Positions 52,694 to 63,585 of a DNA stretch of 64,000 nucleotides are shown piece after piece. Location of the stretch: NCBI RefSeq assembly GCF_018401815.1, contig NZ_JAGYKG010000002.1:186001-250000 (forward strand), read 5' to 3'. Each line of letters starts with the position of its first letter. Position 1 is the first letter of the stretch. This stretch comes from Nonlabens sp. GTDB lineage: Bacteria; Bacteroidota; Bacteroidia; Flavobacteriales; Flavobacteriaceae. The notes under the pieces were generated by a model that did no database searches, was not told the origin of the DNA, and saw nothing but the letters and a program-made list of their open reading frames with translations. A program made the translations under genes and the position numbers.

Positions 52694-53585
52694 TCCAGTT
52701 CTTTTAAAAGAAGCTGTTGGTGGATTGAACATCCATCCGTCTGGGGTATATGTGGATGTAACTTTTGGAGGGGGTGGACACTCTAGAGAAATACTTGCTC
52801 GATTAGGTCCTGAAGGAAGGCTATTTGCTTTTGATCAAGATATAGACGCTGTACAGAACGCGATTGATGACGATCGTTTTATGTTGATTCCTCAGAACTT
52901 TGGTTATATGAAGCGCTTTTTAAGGCTTTATGGAATAAAAGAAGTAGATGGAATTTTGGCAGATTTAGGGGTGAGTTCCCATCAATTTGATGAAGCTGCC
53001 AGAGGGTTTTCTACTAGGTTTGATGCGCGATTGGATATGCGTATGAACCAAGATCAAGATCTAAACGCGGTTGTTGTACTGAACCAATACACGGAAGAGG
53101 ATCTTGTTAGAATTTTTAAGAACTATGGAGAATTGCGTATAGCCCTTAAGCTGGCACAACGCATTGTAGCTGCAAGACAAGAATCTGAAATCATTACCGT
53201 TGCAGACCTTAAGGAGATTTGTGCTCCTTTAGTTCCAGAGCGTATAGCACATAAACTACTGGCTCAAGTGTTTCAAGCCATACGCATTGAAGTAAATAAG
53301 GAGCTGGAAGTGCTGTACGATTTTTTAATACAGTCAGAAGAGCTATTAAAAATAGGTGGCAGGCTGAGTGTGATTTCTTATCACTCCTTGGAAGACCGAC
53401 CTGTAAAAAGATTTATGAGGAATGGACTTTTTGAAGGAGAGCCAGAGAAAGATGTTTTTGGTAGGTCCAGCGTGCCTTTTAAAAGAATAGGTAAGATGAT
53501 CGTTCCTTCTCGAGAAGAGATTAAGGAAAATAACCGCGCGAGAAGTGCTAAGCTGCGTATTGCAGAGAAAATAAAAAGAGAATAG
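52668..53585 (+). CDS. rsmH: 16S rRNA m4C1402 methyltransferase RsmH
   Basis: A 305-residue methyltransferase (MraW): YHNPVLLKEAV, SAM site VDVTFGGGGHSREIL, ADLGVSSHQFDEAARGFS, and C-terminal ISYHSLEDRPVKRFMR. It makes N4-methylcytidine 1402 in 16S rRNA. Starts at ATG 52668 within the end of mraZ and abuts ftsL; second gene of the dcw cluster. Confidence 0.96.
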   Translation: MTPPISYHNPVLLKEAVGGLNIHPSGVYVDVTFGGGGHSREILARLGPEGRLFAFDQDIDAVQNAIDDDRFMLIPQNFGYMKRFLRLYGIKEVDGILADLGVSSHQFDEAARGFSTRFDARLDMRMNQDQDLNAVVVLNQYTEEDLVRIFKNYGELRIALKLAQRIVAARQESEIITVADLKEICAPLVPERIAHKLLAQVFQAIRIEVNKELEVLYDFLIQSEELLKIGGRLSVISYHSLEDRPVKRFMRNGLFEGEPEKDVFGRSSVPFKRIGKMIVPSREEIKENNRARSAKLRIAEKIKRE

Positions 53586-53915
53586 ATGGCTGCTAAAATC
53601 TATGACATATTAAAAGGGAGTTTTTTGACTAATGATGACGCTTTTAAAAACTGGCGGTTTATTCTGTTTGCTCCTTTTCTAGCCATTATCATGATTTACA
53701 CCGGTCATAGTTACGAGAAGAAGGTGCATCAATTAGCTGCTCTTAAGGAGCAAGTGACAGAGCTACATAGTGAGTATACCGATTTAGAAAGAAGGTTGAT
53801 GTTCTTGCAAATGGAATCTACTGTAGCGCTAAAAATCAAAAGTAAAGGAATTGCTCCGGCTCAAAATCCGCCGCAGAAGATCATCATCATAAAGAATAAC
53901 AATGGCGACAACTAG
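53586..53915 (+). CDS. ftsL: FtsL-like division protein
   Basis: A 109-residue bitopic membrane protein: cytoplasmic start, one helix (about residues 23-42, NWRFILFAPFLAIIMIYTGH), then a periplasmic coiled coil (ALKEQVTELHSEYTDLERRL). This size, topology and place between rsmH and ftsI identify FtsL, part of the FtsQLB activating complex; the sequence itself is poorly conserved. Overlaps ftsI by 14 bases. Confidence 0.82.
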   Translation: MAAKIYDILKGSFLTNDDAFKNWRFILFAPFLAIIMIYTGHSYEKKVHQLAALKEQVTELHSEYTDLERRLMFLQMESTVALKIKSKGIAPAQNPPQKIIIIKNNNGDN

Positions 53916-55893
53916 TAAAAACATATTAAATAAAATGTACTTGGTTGGTGCCATTTTTGTTATTGTGGCGGTGCTAGTGGTTGTGCAAATTATCAACATT
54001 CAATTTATTGATGGTGATGCTTATAGGAGAAAAGCGGAACAGCGCATATTTAGAAATGATATCATTCCTTCTACAAGGGGAAATTTGTTCGATGCTAATG
54101 GCCAGTTACTGGCGACTTCTATCAGTAAATACGATATTCGTTTTGATGCCTTGGCACCATCCAACCGAGATTTTAATGACAATATAGCCGCATTGGCAAA
54201 GGCATTGGCAACTAAATTTGAAACTTCAACAGATTATTACCTCCAGAAATTAAGAAAAGCTCACAGCAATCGCAATCGCTATATGCTTATCGCAAAAAAC
54301 CTAAATTATGGAGATTATAAAGAAATACGAGAGTTTCCTTTATTTGGTATGGGTCCTTACCGAGGGGGGCTTATTATTGAAAAAAGAATCGTTCGGGAAC
54401 ATCCTTTGGGAAAAATGGCTGAGCGCATTGTAGGCTATGACCGTGATGGAAGTGCGCCTGTAGGTTTAGAAGGTGCTTTTGCTCCTTATTTAAGAGGAAG
54501 TGATGGAGTGCGTTTAGAGCAAAAAATAGGAAAAAATCAATGGAAGCCTATTTCAAGTGAGAATGAGATCAACCCTAATGATGGTTATGATGTGTATACC
54601 ACTATAGATGTTAATATGCAAGATGTGGCGCATCACGCCTTATTAGAACAGTTGGAGTATTTTGAAGCAGATCACGGTACTGCCGTGGTTATGGAAGTAG
54701 CTTCTGGAGAGATCAAAGCACTTTCTAATCTAGGTAGAGGAGAAAGTGGTAAGTATTTTGAAAAGAGAAACTATGCGGTTTGGGAATCTCATGAGCCAGG
54801 TTCTACCTTTAAATTAATGAGTGTTATTGCGGCTTTAGAAGATAAAGTAGTAGATACCAGTACTGTTTTTGATACACAAGGGGGGAAAATTTCCTATTAC
54901 GGCCGTAATGTGAGGGATTCAAAACAGGGTGGTTATGGGAAAATAAGTGTCGCAAAAGCCTTTGAGGTTTCTTCAAATACGGCATTGGTACAAATGATTC
55001 AAAACAATTATAAATCACATCCTGATGATTATGTGAATCGCTTGTACAGCATGAATCTCAATAAAAAATTAGACCTTCCTATTAAAGGGGAAGGCGTTCC
55101 TATGATTCCACATCCAGACGATGCCCACTGGAGTGGTCTTTCTTTACCATGGATGGGATTTGGTTATGGGGTGCAATTAACGCCACTTCAAACCTTGACT
55201 TTTTACAACGCAGTAGCTAACAATGGTGTGATGGTGAAGCCTCGACTTATAAGAGAAGTGAAGTCTAAGGAACGATTGATTGAACAATTTGACAGAGAAA
55301 TCATAAATCCAGCCATCTGTTCTCAGAATACCATCAATAAAGTAAAGGTAATGATGGAGAATGTGGTAAAAAGAGGGACAGCAGATAATCTCTATAGCAC
55401 TAACTTCTCTATGGCGGGTAAAACAGGAACCTGTCAGGCAGAGTACTGGAAAAGCCCTGGAAATTATATCGCTTCTTTTGCTGGATACTTCCCAGCAGAT
55501 AAGCCAAAGTACAGTTGTATTGTAGTGATACACCAACCAAATACTAAAAAAGGATACTACGGAAACATTGTCGCTGGACCAGTTTTTAAAAAGATTGCAC
55601 AAAAGATTTATGCTAACAACCCATTACTAGATGAGGTAGAACTACAAAAATCCATTCCTGAACCAATGGCAAGATCAACTAACACTTACTTAAAAACCAT
55701 ACATCAACAAGGGGAAACAGCTGTTCATAAAATGCCCAATTTAATAGGAATGGAGGCTATGGATGCTCTTGCAATAGTCGAAAACCTGGGAGCTAAAGTA
55801 GTTCTTATAGGCTCTGGAAAAGTACGTTCTCAAAGTTTACAACCAGGGGCAAAACTGTCTTCTACACATCAACTAACTCTCACATTATTATGA
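53902..55893 (+). CDS. ftsI: Septal peptidoglycan transpeptidase FtsI (PBP3) with PASTA domain
   Basis: A 663-residue class B PBP: one N-terminal helix, dimerisation domain (STRGNLFDANGQLLATS), then transpeptidase motifs S301-TFK (EPGSTFK), SSN (SSNTALV) and KTG (AGKTGTCQ, Lys507). A C-terminal PASTA unit (MPNLIGMEAMDALAIVENLG) is typical of Bacteroidota and Firmicutes versions. It crosslinks septal peptidoglycan with FtsW. Its end overlaps the murE start (ATGA). Confidence 0.95.
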   Translation: MATTSKNILNKMYLVGAIFVIVAVLVVVQIINIQFIDGDAYRRKAEQRIFRNDIIPSTRGNLFDANGQLLATSISKYDIRFDALAPSNRDFNDNIAALAKALATKFETSTDYYLQKLRKAHSNRNRYMLIAKNLNYGDYKEIREFPLFGMGPYRGGLIIEKRIVREHPLGKMAERIVGYDRDGSAPVGLEGAFAPYLRGSDGVRLEQKIGKNQWKPISSENEINPNDGYDVYTTIDVNMQDVAHHALLEQLEYFEADHGTAVVMEVASGEIKALSNLGRGESGKYFEKRNYAVWESHEPGSTFKLMSVIAALEDKVVDTSTVFDTQGGKISYYGRNVRDSKQGGYGKISVAKAFEVSSNTALVQMIQNNYKSHPDDYVNRLYSMNLNKKLDLPIKGEGVPMIPHPDDAHWSGLSLPWMGFGYGVQLTPLQTLTFYNAVANNGVMVKPRLIREVKSKERLIEQFDREIINPAICSQNTINKVKVMMENVVKRGTADNLYSTNFSMAGKTGTCQAEYWKSPGNYIASFAGYFPADKPKYSCIVVIHQPNTKKGYYGNIVAGPVFKKIAQKIYANNPLLDEVELQKSIPEPMARSTNTYLKTIHQQGETAVHKMPNLIGMEAMDALAIVENLGAKVVLIGSGKVRSQSLQPGAKLSSTHQLTLTLL

Positions 55894-57356
55894 TGATGCT
55901 TAAAGACCTATTGTATAAGGTAAGTCTGGACGTAGTTATAGGTACTACAAATGTGCAGGTCAATAAGATTCAATTTGATTCCAGGGCGATTCAAAAAGCA
56001 GATGTTTTTGTTGCACTTAAAGGCACAGCTGTTGACGGTCATGAGTACATTGAAAAAGCAGTTTCTGCAGGAGCAAAGGCGATCATCCTAGAAGAACTTC
56101 CAGATTACCAAGAGAAAGAGGTGACCTATATAAAAGTAGCAAATGCTCATAATGCACTAGCCTTAGTAGCGGCTAACTTTTATCAGAACCCTTCAAGACA
56201 GTTAAAATTAGTTGGTGTTACCGGTACCAATGGTAAAACCACTACTACGTCCTTACTATATCAATTATTTAAAAAATTGGGTTTTAAAACGGGATTGATT
56301 TCTACGGTAGAGATTTTGATTGATGATAAAGTTGTTCCTACAACGCATACGACACCAGACCCATTGACTATTAATAAGCATCTTGCAGCTATGGTGGCGG
56401 TTGGAGTGGATTACTGTTTTATGGAGGTAAGCAGCCATGGAATAGCTCAAGAACGTGTTGCTGGGCTAGAATTTGCAGGAGGAATTTTTACCAACCTTTC
56501 CCACGATCATCTTGATTATCACAACAGCTTTGCTGAATATAGAGATGTTAAGAAGAGGTTCTTTGATGAATTGCCTAAAAAGGCTTTTGTGTTAACTAAT
56601 CTAGACGATAAGAACGGAGTGATGATGCTTCAAAATACTAAGGCTAGAAAGTTGGGGTATGCCTTAAAAACCTATACCGATTACCGTGCCCAAGTCATAG
56701 AAAACCAATTTGGTGGTTTGTTGCTGAAAATCAACAAACATGAAGTTTGGTCCAAGATGATAGGTCAGTTCAATGCCTACAATGTTTTGGCTATTTATGC
56801 TTGTGCGATAGAATTAGGATTAGAAGAAATGGAGGTGCTTGAGGCGATTTCTCAGTTAGAAGGAGTCTCTGGAAGATTTCAATATTTTACTACGGTTGAA
56901 AAAAGAATTACAGCAATAGTAGACTATGCGCATACTCCAGACGCACTTAAAAATGTTTTGGAAACCATCAATTCTATACGTACAAGAAATGAAAAAGTGA
57001 TTACCGTTATTGGCTGTGGTGGAGATCGAGACGTGACTAAAAGACCTAAGATGGCTCATATAGCTGCAGCGCTGAGCGATCAAGTTATTTTCACAAGTGA
57101 TAACCCGCGCACCGAAGATCCTCAGAAGATTCTTGACGATATGGAAGCAGGGGTACAACCACAAGACTTTAAAAAAACAATTACCATTTTAAACCGCAAG
57201 CAAGCCATAAAAGCTGCTGCAAAAATGGCAGACCAAAATGATATCATCCTTATTGCAGGTAAGGGTCATGAAACTTATCAGGAGATTCAAGGTTTAAGGA
57301 CCGACTTTGATGATCGAAAATTAATAGCAGAATTTCTTAACCAACTCAACAAATAA
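55890..57356 (+). CDS. murE: UDP-MurNAc-tripeptide synthetase MurE
   Basis: 488 residues: substrate-binding N-domain ([18 protein letters not shown]), ATP loop [12 protein letters not shown], and C-terminal DNPRTEDP near residue 410. DNPR is the motif that binds meso-diaminopimelate, so this MurE probably adds mDAP rather than lysine to UDP-MurNAc-L-Ala-D-Glu. Three successive ATGs (55890, 55893, 55896) make the exact start uncertain by two residues. Confidence 0.96.
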   Translation: MMMLKDLLYKVSLDVVIGTTNVQVNKIQFDSRAIQKADVFVALKGTAVDGHEYIEKAVSAGAKAIILEELPDYQEKEVTYIKVANAHNALALVAANFYQNPSRQLKLVGVTGTNGKTTTTSLLYQLFKKLGFKTGLISTVEILIDDKVVPTTHTTPDPLTINKHLAAMVAVGVDYCFMEVSSHGIAQERVAGLEFAGGIFTNLSHDHLDYHNSFAEYRDVKKRFFDELPKKAFVLTNLDDKNGVMMLQNTKARKLGYALKTYTDYRAQVIENQFGGLLLKINKHEVWSKMIGQFNAYNVLAIYACAIELGLEEMEVLEAISQLEGVSGRFQYFTTVEKRITAIVDYAHTPDALKNVLETINSIRTRNEKVITVIGCGGDRDVTKRPKMAHIAAALSDQVIFTSDNPRTEDPQKILDDMEAGVQPQDFKKTITILNRKQAIKAAAKMADQNDIILIAGKGHETYQEIQGLRTDFDDRKLIAEFLNQLNK

Positions 57357-57357
57357 G

Positions 57358-58590
57358 ATGTTATATTATATATTCAAATATCTAGAAGAGGAATTTAATA
57401 TGCCGGGAGCCTCCCTTTTTGGCTTCATCACCTTTAGAGCGGCTATTGCATTTGTTCTTTCGCTAGCTTTTTCGACTATTTATGGTAAGCGCATCATCAA
57501 CTTTTTACAAAAACAGCAGGTTGGGGAAACGGTACGCGACTTAGGTCTGGCAGGCCAAGCACAAAAAGCTGGTACACCTACAATGGGTGGGATCATCATT
57601 ATTTTGGCAACCTTGATCCCAGCGTTCCTTTTATGCCAGATCGATAATATATACGTAGTCATGCTAATCATCACCACGATCTGGATGGGATTGATCGGTT
57701 TTACAGACGATTATATCAAGATTTTCAAAAAAGATAAAGGTGGTTTAAAAGGGGTTTTCAAGGTGATAGGCCAGGTGGGCTTAGGTGCTATTATTGGTTC
57801 TATCATGTTCTTCCACGATGGGATAACCATTAAGGAAAAAATTGTACCAACTACAAATAAACAAGAGCTCGTTTCTCAAAATATTCCAGTTGAATTTGGC
57901 GCTGCAATAAAATCCACAAAAACAACGATCCCTTTTGTAAAAGATAATGAGTTGGATTATGCCAATGTAATTGATTGGATCGATCCTAGTCTTGCCAATT
58001 GGGCCTGGTTGGTGTTTATACCTGTGGTTATTATTATCGTAACTGCTGTTTCTAATGGGGCTAATCTTACCGATGGAATTGATGGGCTCGCCGCAGGAAC
58101 TAGTGTTATAGTAGTCATTACTCTGGCGTTATTTGCATGGATTTCTGGGAATATTATTTTCTCCAATTACCTCAATGTGATGTACATCCCTAACTCTGGA
58201 GAGATGGTGGTATTTGTCACCGCATTTGCTGGGGCATTAGTGGGCTTTCTTTGGTACAACACTTTTCCAGCACAAGTTTTTATGGGTGATACAGGAAGTC
58301 TTACCATAGGAGGCATTATCGCTGTGCTGGCTATTGCGACTAGAAAAGAATTGTTGATCCCTATTCTTTGCGGGATTTTCTTAATGGAAAACCTTTCTGT
58401 AGTAATGCAGGTAAGTTGGTTCAAATACACTAAAAAGAGACACGGAGAGGGAAGAAGAATTTTTCTTATGTCTCCATTACACCATCACTATCAAAAACGA
58501 GGTATTCACGAAAGCAAGATCGTTGTGCGGTTTTGGATCGTAGGCATATTGCTCGCTATTATCAGTATTGTAACCCTAAAAGTTCGTTAA
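57358..58590 (+). CDS. mraY: Phospho-MurNAc-pentapeptide transferase MraY
   Basis: 410 residues, about ten membrane helices, with [34 protein letters not shown] and [10 protein letters not shown], the conserved cytoplasmic loops of MraY. It makes lipid I from UDP-MurNAc-pentapeptide and undecaprenyl phosphate. Longer than E. coli MraY (360) because of an insert of about 60 residues ([20 protein letters not shown]...), usual in Bacteroidota. Its stop overlaps the murD ATG. Confidence 0.96.
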   Translation: MLYYIFKYLEEEFNMPGASLFGFITFRAAIAFVLSLAFSTIYGKRIINFLQKQQVGETVRDLGLAGQAQKAGTPTMGGIIIILATLIPAFLLCQIDNIYVVMLIITTIWMGLIGFTDDYIKIFKKDKGGLKGVFKVIGQVGLGAIIGSIMFFHDGITIKEKIVPTTNKQELVSQNIPVEFGAAIKSTKTTIPFVKDNELDYANVIDWIDPSLANWAWLVFIPVVIIIVTAVSNGANLTDGIDGLAAGTSVIVVITLALFAWISGNIIFSNYLNVMYIPNSGEMVVFVTAFAGALVGFLWYNTFPAQVFMGDTGSLTIGGIIAVLAIATRKELLIPILCGIFLMENLSVVMQVSWFKYTKKRHGEGRRIFLMSPLHHHYQKRGIHESKIVVRFWIVGILLAIISIVTLKVR

Positions 58591-59951
58591 TGAGTGAGTT
58601 ACAACCACATACCAGTAATAAACGTCTCGTCGTCCTCGGAGGAGGAATTAGTGGCCTAGGCGCCGCTGTATTAGGTGCTCAAAAAGGCTATGATGTTTTT
58701 TTAAGTGATGCGGGTGTTTTAGGTCCCGCTTTCGCGAAAGCTTTACAAGAACAAGCTATTTCCTATGAATCAGGAGGGCATACGATAGAGAACATCCTCA
58801 ACGCTTCCTTAGTAGTAAAAAGCCCTGGAATTCCTGATAACGCGGCACTAATTATAGCGATTAAAACCAAAGGAATTGAAGTGGTATCAGAAATTGAATT
58901 TGCCGCTAGTTTCACTGATGAAAATATTATTGCGATCACAGGCTCTAACGGAAAAACTACGGTAACCAGTTTAATCGATCACATCCTTAAGGTCGCTCAA
59001 CTTGATCACACCACAGGAGGTAACATTGGAAAAAGTTTTGCACAGCAAGTGGCAGAAGGAAGATCGGCAAACAGATTATTAGAAGTAAGTAGTTTTCAGC
59101 TGGACGGTATTAGCACTTTTAAACCGCATATAGCTATTATTTTGAACATCACCCCGGATCACCTGGACCGATACGATTACAAATTTGAAAATTATGTAGC
59201 CAGTAAAATGCGTATCACCATGAACCAAGATGAGAACGATTACCTCATTTATAATGCAGATGATCAAGCCATTACCGACTCCATAAAACAATTAGATATT
59301 AAAGCACAGCTCATTCCTTTTTCTATGGAAAGGAAATTAGAAACAGGAGCTTTTTTACATAACCATCAGATTCATATTCACACCCATAACTCAACATTTA
59401 CTATGCCTATAGAGCAATTATCAATTAAAGGGAGACACAATACTGCAAACGCTATGGCGGCTTCCACCGCTTCAAAACTGCTACAGATAAGAAAAGAAAC
59501 CATCAGACAAAGTCTTACTTCCTTTGAAGGAGTAGAACACCGTCTAGAAAAAGTATTGAAAATTAATAAAGTTCAATACATCAATGATTCCAAAGCAACT
59601 AATGTAAATGCCACGTATTATGCCCTGGACAGCATGGAGCAACCCACGGTATGGATTGTAGGTGGTGTGGATAAAGGAAACGATTATTCGCAATTATACA
59701 GTCTGGTGAATCGCAACGTTAAAGCGATTGTATGTCTCGGAGAAGACAATTCCAAGATCGTGGAGGCTTTTGGCAATTGTGTAGAACATATGGTGGAAAC
59801 CACTAACATGGAAGATGCAGTAAGAGTGGCATACAAGTTAGCTCAAGCAGGCGACACGGTTTTGTTAAGTCCGGCATGCGCTAGTTTTGATCTTTTTAAG
59901 AACTATGAAGACCGAGGACGACAATTTAAACATGCAGTAAGAGGATTGTAA
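58590..59951 (+). CDS. murD: UDP-MurNAc-L-alanine:D-glutamate ligase MurD
   Basis: 453 residues from ATG 58590 ([20 protein letters not shown]); an ATG frame open from 58533 within mraY is rejected. Contains IAITGSNGKTTVTS (ATP), GGNIG, LNITPDHLDRYDY, HRLE and NDSKATNVNAT. It adds D-glutamate to UDP-MurNAc-L-Ala. A palindrome copy at 58727 encodes AFAKA in the N-terminal domain. Confidence 0.95.
   Translation: MSELQPHTSNKRLVVLGGGISGLGAAVLGAQKGYDVFLSDAGVLGPAFAKALQEQAISYESGGHTIENILNASLVVKSPGIPDNAALIIAIKTKGIEVVSEIEFAASFTDENIIAITGSNGKTTVTSLIDHILKVAQLDHTTGGNIGKSFAQQVAEGRSANRLLEVSSFQLDGISTFKPHIAIILNITPDHLDRYDYKFENYVASKMRITMNQDENDYLIYNADDQAITDSIKQLDIKAQLIPFSMERKLETGAFLHNHQIHIHTHNSTFTMPIEQLSIKGRHNTANAMAASTASKLLQIRKETIRQSLTSFEGVEHRLEKVLKINKVQYINDSKATNVNATYYALDSMEQPTVWIVGGVDKGNDYSQLYSLVNRNVKAIVCLGEDNSKIVEAFGNCVEHMVETTNMEDAVRVAYKLAQAGDTVLLSPACASFDLFKNYEDRGRQFKHAVRGL
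58727..58741. repeat. Palindrome CGCTTTCGCGAAAGC (coding)
   Basis: 15-base copy in murD, read as AFAKA. Confidence 0.88.
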
Positions 59952-59952
59952 A

Positions 59953-61155
59953 TTGAAAATTAAAAGCTACATATCTGGAGATTCCTTTTTATGGGCGCTG
60001 GTAATTATTTTACTGGTGTTTTCCTTCCTTCCTGTGTATAGTGCAAGTGCAAATCTTGCCTATTTAGGAAAGGGAACAGGTAATACCACGCAGTATTTGG
60101 TAAAGCATTTTGGTCATGTAGTTATTGGATTAGGTATTTTATACTCGGTGCATAAGATCCCTTACCGCTATTTTAAAGGGTTGAGTGTTTTACTGCTTCC
60201 AGTAGTCATTTTGTTACTCATTTATACAGCAATGCAAGGCACAGTTATGGGGGGTGCCAGTGCGAGCAGGTGGATGACTGTTCCTGTAATAGGTATGAAG
60301 TTTCAAACCAGCACTTTTGCTTTTGTAGTATTGATGGCATACGTAGCAAAATATCTTGCAGCTATTAAAGATAAAGAGGTCACTTTTAAGCAGTCTTTCA
60401 TACCATTATGGGTGCCAGTAGGAATCATATTAGCTCTTATTGTGCCTTTTAACTTATCTACAGGAGTCCTCATTTTTAGCATGATACTCATGACTTGTTT
60501 TGTGGGGGGCTACCCTATTAAATATTTATTGGGGATTGTAGGAATCGGTTTTGTAGCATTGAGCTTGTTTATGCTTACAGCAAAAGCTTTTCCCGGAGTT
60601 TTCCCCAACCGTGTGGATACCTGGGTATCTCGTATTGCCACATTTGGTGGTGAAGGAGATGCCGACACTACTTATCAAGTAGAACGGGCAAAAACAGCCA
60701 TTGCAAACGGCTATATCGCTGGAGTAGGCCCAGGAAAAAGTGCTACAAAACATGTCTTACCGCAGTCGGCAAGTGATTTTATTTATGCCATTATACTAGA
60801 AGAATTTGGGATGATAGGAGGTCTGTTTATACTGGCCTTATACCTGTTTTTCTTATTTCGGTTGATCATCATCTCCACCAAGGCCAGCTCGGTTTTTGGT
60901 CAGTTATTGGTTATTGGAGTAGGATTCCCTATTGTTTTTCAAGCATTGACAAATATGGCGGTAGCGGTTAATTTAATTCCAGTGACAGGGCAAACCTTAC
61001 CATTGATAAGCAGCGGGGGTACTGCTATATTAATGACTTGTATGGCCATAGGAATTGTGTTAAGCGTCAGTGCAAAACGTGAAGAGGCTATTGCCCAAGA
61101 AAAAGTAACTGAAGAAGAAATGAATCCTTTAGAGGTACTCAGTGAAGCCATATAA
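59953..61155 (+). CDS. ftsW: Peptidoglycan polymerase FtsW (SEDS family)
   Basis: 400 residues, ten membrane helices, with [32 protein letters not shown] and [13 protein letters not shown], as in SEDS glycosyltransferases. It polymerises septal glycan with FtsI. The start is TTG 59953, one base after the murD stop; the N-terminal helix begins immediately ([16 protein letters not shown]), and there is no early ATG. Confidence 0.94.
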   Translation: MKIKSYISGDSFLWALVIILLVFSFLPVYSASANLAYLGKGTGNTTQYLVKHFGHVVIGLGILYSVHKIPYRYFKGLSVLLLPVVILLLIYTAMQGTVMGGASASRWMTVPVIGMKFQTSTFAFVVLMAYVAKYLAAIKDKEVTFKQSFIPLWVPVGIILALIVPFNLSTGVLIFSMILMTCFVGGYPIKYLLGIVGIGFVALSLFMLTAKAFPGVFPNRVDTWVSRIATFGGEGDADTTYQVERAKTAIANGYIAGVGPGKSATKHVLPQSASDFIYAIILEEFGMIGGLFILALYLFFLFRLIIISTKASSVFGQLLVIGVGFPIVFQALTNMAVAVNLIPVTGQTLPLISSGGTAILMTCMAIGIVLSVSAKREEAIAQEKVTEEEMNPLEVLSEAI

Positions 61156-62227
61156 AATAATCATATCAGGTGGAGGAACCGGTGGACATATCTACCCGGC
61201 TATTGCTATTGCAAATGAATGTCGGAAAAGATGGGCCGACTGTGAGATATTATTTGTGGGAGCAAAGGATCGCATGGAAATGGAAAAAGTACCAGCCGCA
61301 GGGTATCAAATCAAAGGTTTGTGGATCAGTGGAATTCAAAGAAGCTTCTCTCTTAAAAATTTGGCTTTTCCTTTTCAAGTGATCAAGAGTCTTTATGACG
61401 CATTCCAAATTATTGGAAAATTCCAACCAGATGTAGCTGTAGGAACAGGAGGTTTTGCCAGTGGGCCGCTTCTTTTTATGGCGCATCAAATGAAAATCCC
61501 AACTTTAATTCAAGAACAAAATTCCTATCCAGGAATCACTAATAAATTACTGAGTAAAAGAGTCCATAAAATTTGTGTCGCCAGTACTGGTCTAGAAAAG
61601 TTTTTTCCAAAAGAAAAAATCGTTTTGACAGGCAACCCGGTACGCCAGGATTTGTTGGATAGTGCTCATTTAAGAGATGAAGCAATAGCTCACTTTCATT
61701 TAGATCCCCTTAAAAAAACCTTATTGGTACTTGGTGGAAGCTTGGGAGCAAGAAGAGTGAATCAATTGATTGAAAGTCAATTGCACGTATTAAAGGAGGA
61801 CGTGCAAATTATTTGGCAATGCGGAAAATTCTATTATGAAGAGTACCAAACTAGAAACCAAGAAGGTGTGCAAGTTCACGCCTTTTTAAACAGAATGGAT
61901 TTCGCATACGCCGCAGCAGATTTTATCATCTCGCGTGCTGGAGCTGGTTCGATTTCAGAGCTTTGTATAGCTGGTAAGCCGGTCATTTTTATTCCGTCAC
62001 CTCATGTGGCTGAAGATCATCAGACTAAAAACGCACAAGCCATAACAGCGCAAAACGCTGCCTTGATGATTAAAGAAGAAGATCTTGATCAGTATTTCAC
62101 CACAATTTGGGAAGGCTTATATGCTGATCTAGAATTACAGAAAAAACTTTCTGAAAACATAAAAAAGCAAGCGCTTCCAGACGCTACAACATCTATTGTT
62201 AACCAATTAGAGCAATTACTCCAATGA
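61142..62227 (+). CDS. murG: UDP-GlcNAc transferase MurG
   Basis: 361 residues, GT28 family: [58 protein letters not shown]. It makes lipid II at the inner leaflet. Starts at GTG 61142, overlapping ftsW by 14 bases; overlaps murC by four (ATGA). Confidence 0.95.
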   Translation: MKPYKIIISGGGTGGHIYPAIAIANECRKRWADCEILFVGAKDRMEMEKVPAAGYQIKGLWISGIQRSFSLKNLAFPFQVIKSLYDAFQIIGKFQPDVAVGTGGFASGPLLFMAHQMKIPTLIQEQNSYPGITNKLLSKRVHKICVASTGLEKFFPKEKIVLTGNPVRQDLLDSAHLRDEAIAHFHLDPLKKTLLVLGGSLGARRVNQLIESQLHVLKEDVQIIWQCGKFYYEEYQTRNQEGVQVHAFLNRMDFAYAAADFIISRAGAGSISELCIAGKPVIFIPSPHVAEDHQTKNAQAITAQNAALMIKEEDLDQYFTTIWEGLYADLELQKKLSENIKKQALPDATTSIVNQLEQLLQ

Positions 62228-63585
62228 AAGAGTTAGAACACCTATCACATTTTTATTTTATCGGGATTGGTGGAATAGGGATGAGTGCGCTGGCTCGTTA
62301 CCTAAATGAACAAGGTAAAAAAGTAGCCGGCTACGATCGGGTGGCTACTTCATTAACTGAAAAATTAGAGGCAGAGGGTATTGCTATTCATTATGTAGAC
62401 CATTTTGAAATGATCCCTAAGGAATTCAAAAACGCACAAACGGCACAAGTTATTTATACCCCAGCGGTACCGGTTGACTTTGGAGAATTAGTCCGCTTTC
62501 GCGAAAGCGGGGTGACCACTATTAAACGTGCACAACTTCTAGGTCAGATCTCTAGAACCATGACCTGTCTAGCCATAGCTGGAACCCATGGGAAAACAAC
62601 TACTAGCGCGATGCTGGCTCATTTGCTCTACAAAAGTGATATTAAAGTAACTGCATTTTTAGGGGGGATTTTAGAAGAATACCACACCAATTACATTTGT
62701 TCTGGAACAGATGTTATGGTTGTTGAAGCAGACGAATTTGACCGTTCTTTTATGCAATTGGATCCGGATATTGCTGGGATTACTGCTATGGATGCAGATC
62801 ATCTGGATATTTATGGGGATGCAGCGACTTTTGAAAAGACCTTTCATGATTTTGCGGCTTTATTAAAAGGGAAAACCTTGTTGATCAATGAAAACTTAGA
62901 TCTAAAAGGACTTCAGATAGGGCTTGACTCTGGGGACTATCAAGCGCTTCACGAAGTGATTATAGACGGTGCGTATCATTTTGACTTGAAAACCCCTAAA
63001 GGTATTTTAGAAAATTGCTATTTAAAATTACCTGGCAGGCACAACCTGAGTAATGCACTTATGGCTATGGCGGTAGCTTTAGAATACGGAGTAGATGCAG
63101 GAAAACTCCAGCTAGCTTTGGCCTCTTTTCCTGGAGTTGAGCGCAGGTTTACGTATCGTATGGATACCCCAAATAGGGTATTGATAGACGACTATGCACA
63201 TCACCCTGCAGAAATCAAGGCCGTGTTTCAAGCTATTACAGAAATGTATCCAAAAGAGAAAAAATTAGTGGTGTTTCAACCGCATTTATTCTCTAGAACA
63301 CGTGATTTTATGGACGAATTTGCGCTAGCATTATCTCAGTTTGATAAAGTGGGCTTGTTAGCGATCTATCCAGCAAGAGAACTTCCGATTGATGGAATTC
63401 ATTCAGAACTCTTGTGTCAAAAAATAACATCTTTAGAAAATGCACCAGAGGTAGTTAGAGTGATAGAGAAGAAAGATCTCGAAGAATTTATAAAGGAAAT
63501 GCATATAAGAGTTGTCGTGATGCTAGGTGCTGGGGATATTGGGGTAGAGATCAATCAACTTACTAAAAAATGGAGCGATGCATAA
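62224..63585 (+). CDS. murC: UDP-MurNAc:L-alanine ligase MurC
   Basis: 453 residues: [55 protein letters not shown] and the C-terminal domain ending [15 protein letters not shown]. It adds L-alanine to UDP-MurNAc. Start ATG 62224 overlaps murG; end overlaps ftsQ by eight bases. Holds the palindrome copy at 62494, read as RFRES. Confidence 0.95.
   Translation: MKELEHLSHFYFIGIGGIGMSALARYLNEQGKKVAGYDRVATSLTEKLEAEGIAIHYVDHFEMIPKEFKNAQTAQVIYTPAVPVDFGELVRFRESGVTTIKRAQLLGQISRTMTCLAIAGTHGKTTTSAMLAHLLYKSDIKVTAFLGGILEEYHTNYICSGTDVMVVEADEFDRSFMQLDPDIAGITAMDADHLDIYGDAATFEKTFHDFAALLKGKTLLINENLDLKGLQIGLDSGDYQALHEVIIDGAYHFDLKTPKGILENCYLKLPGRHNLSNALMAMAVALEYGVDAGKLQLALASFPGVERRFTYRMDTPNRVLIDDYAHHPAEIKAVFQAITEMYPKEKKLVVFQPHLFSRTRDFMDEFALALSQFDKVGLLAIYPARELPIDGIHSELLCQKITSLENAPEVVRVIEKKDLEEFIKEMHIRVVVMLGAGDIGVEINQLTKKWSDA
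62494..62509. repeat. Palindrome CGCTTTCGCGAAAGCG (coding)
   Basis: Perfect 16-bp copy in murC, read as RFRES, in a different frame from the AFAKA copies. Confidence 0.9.
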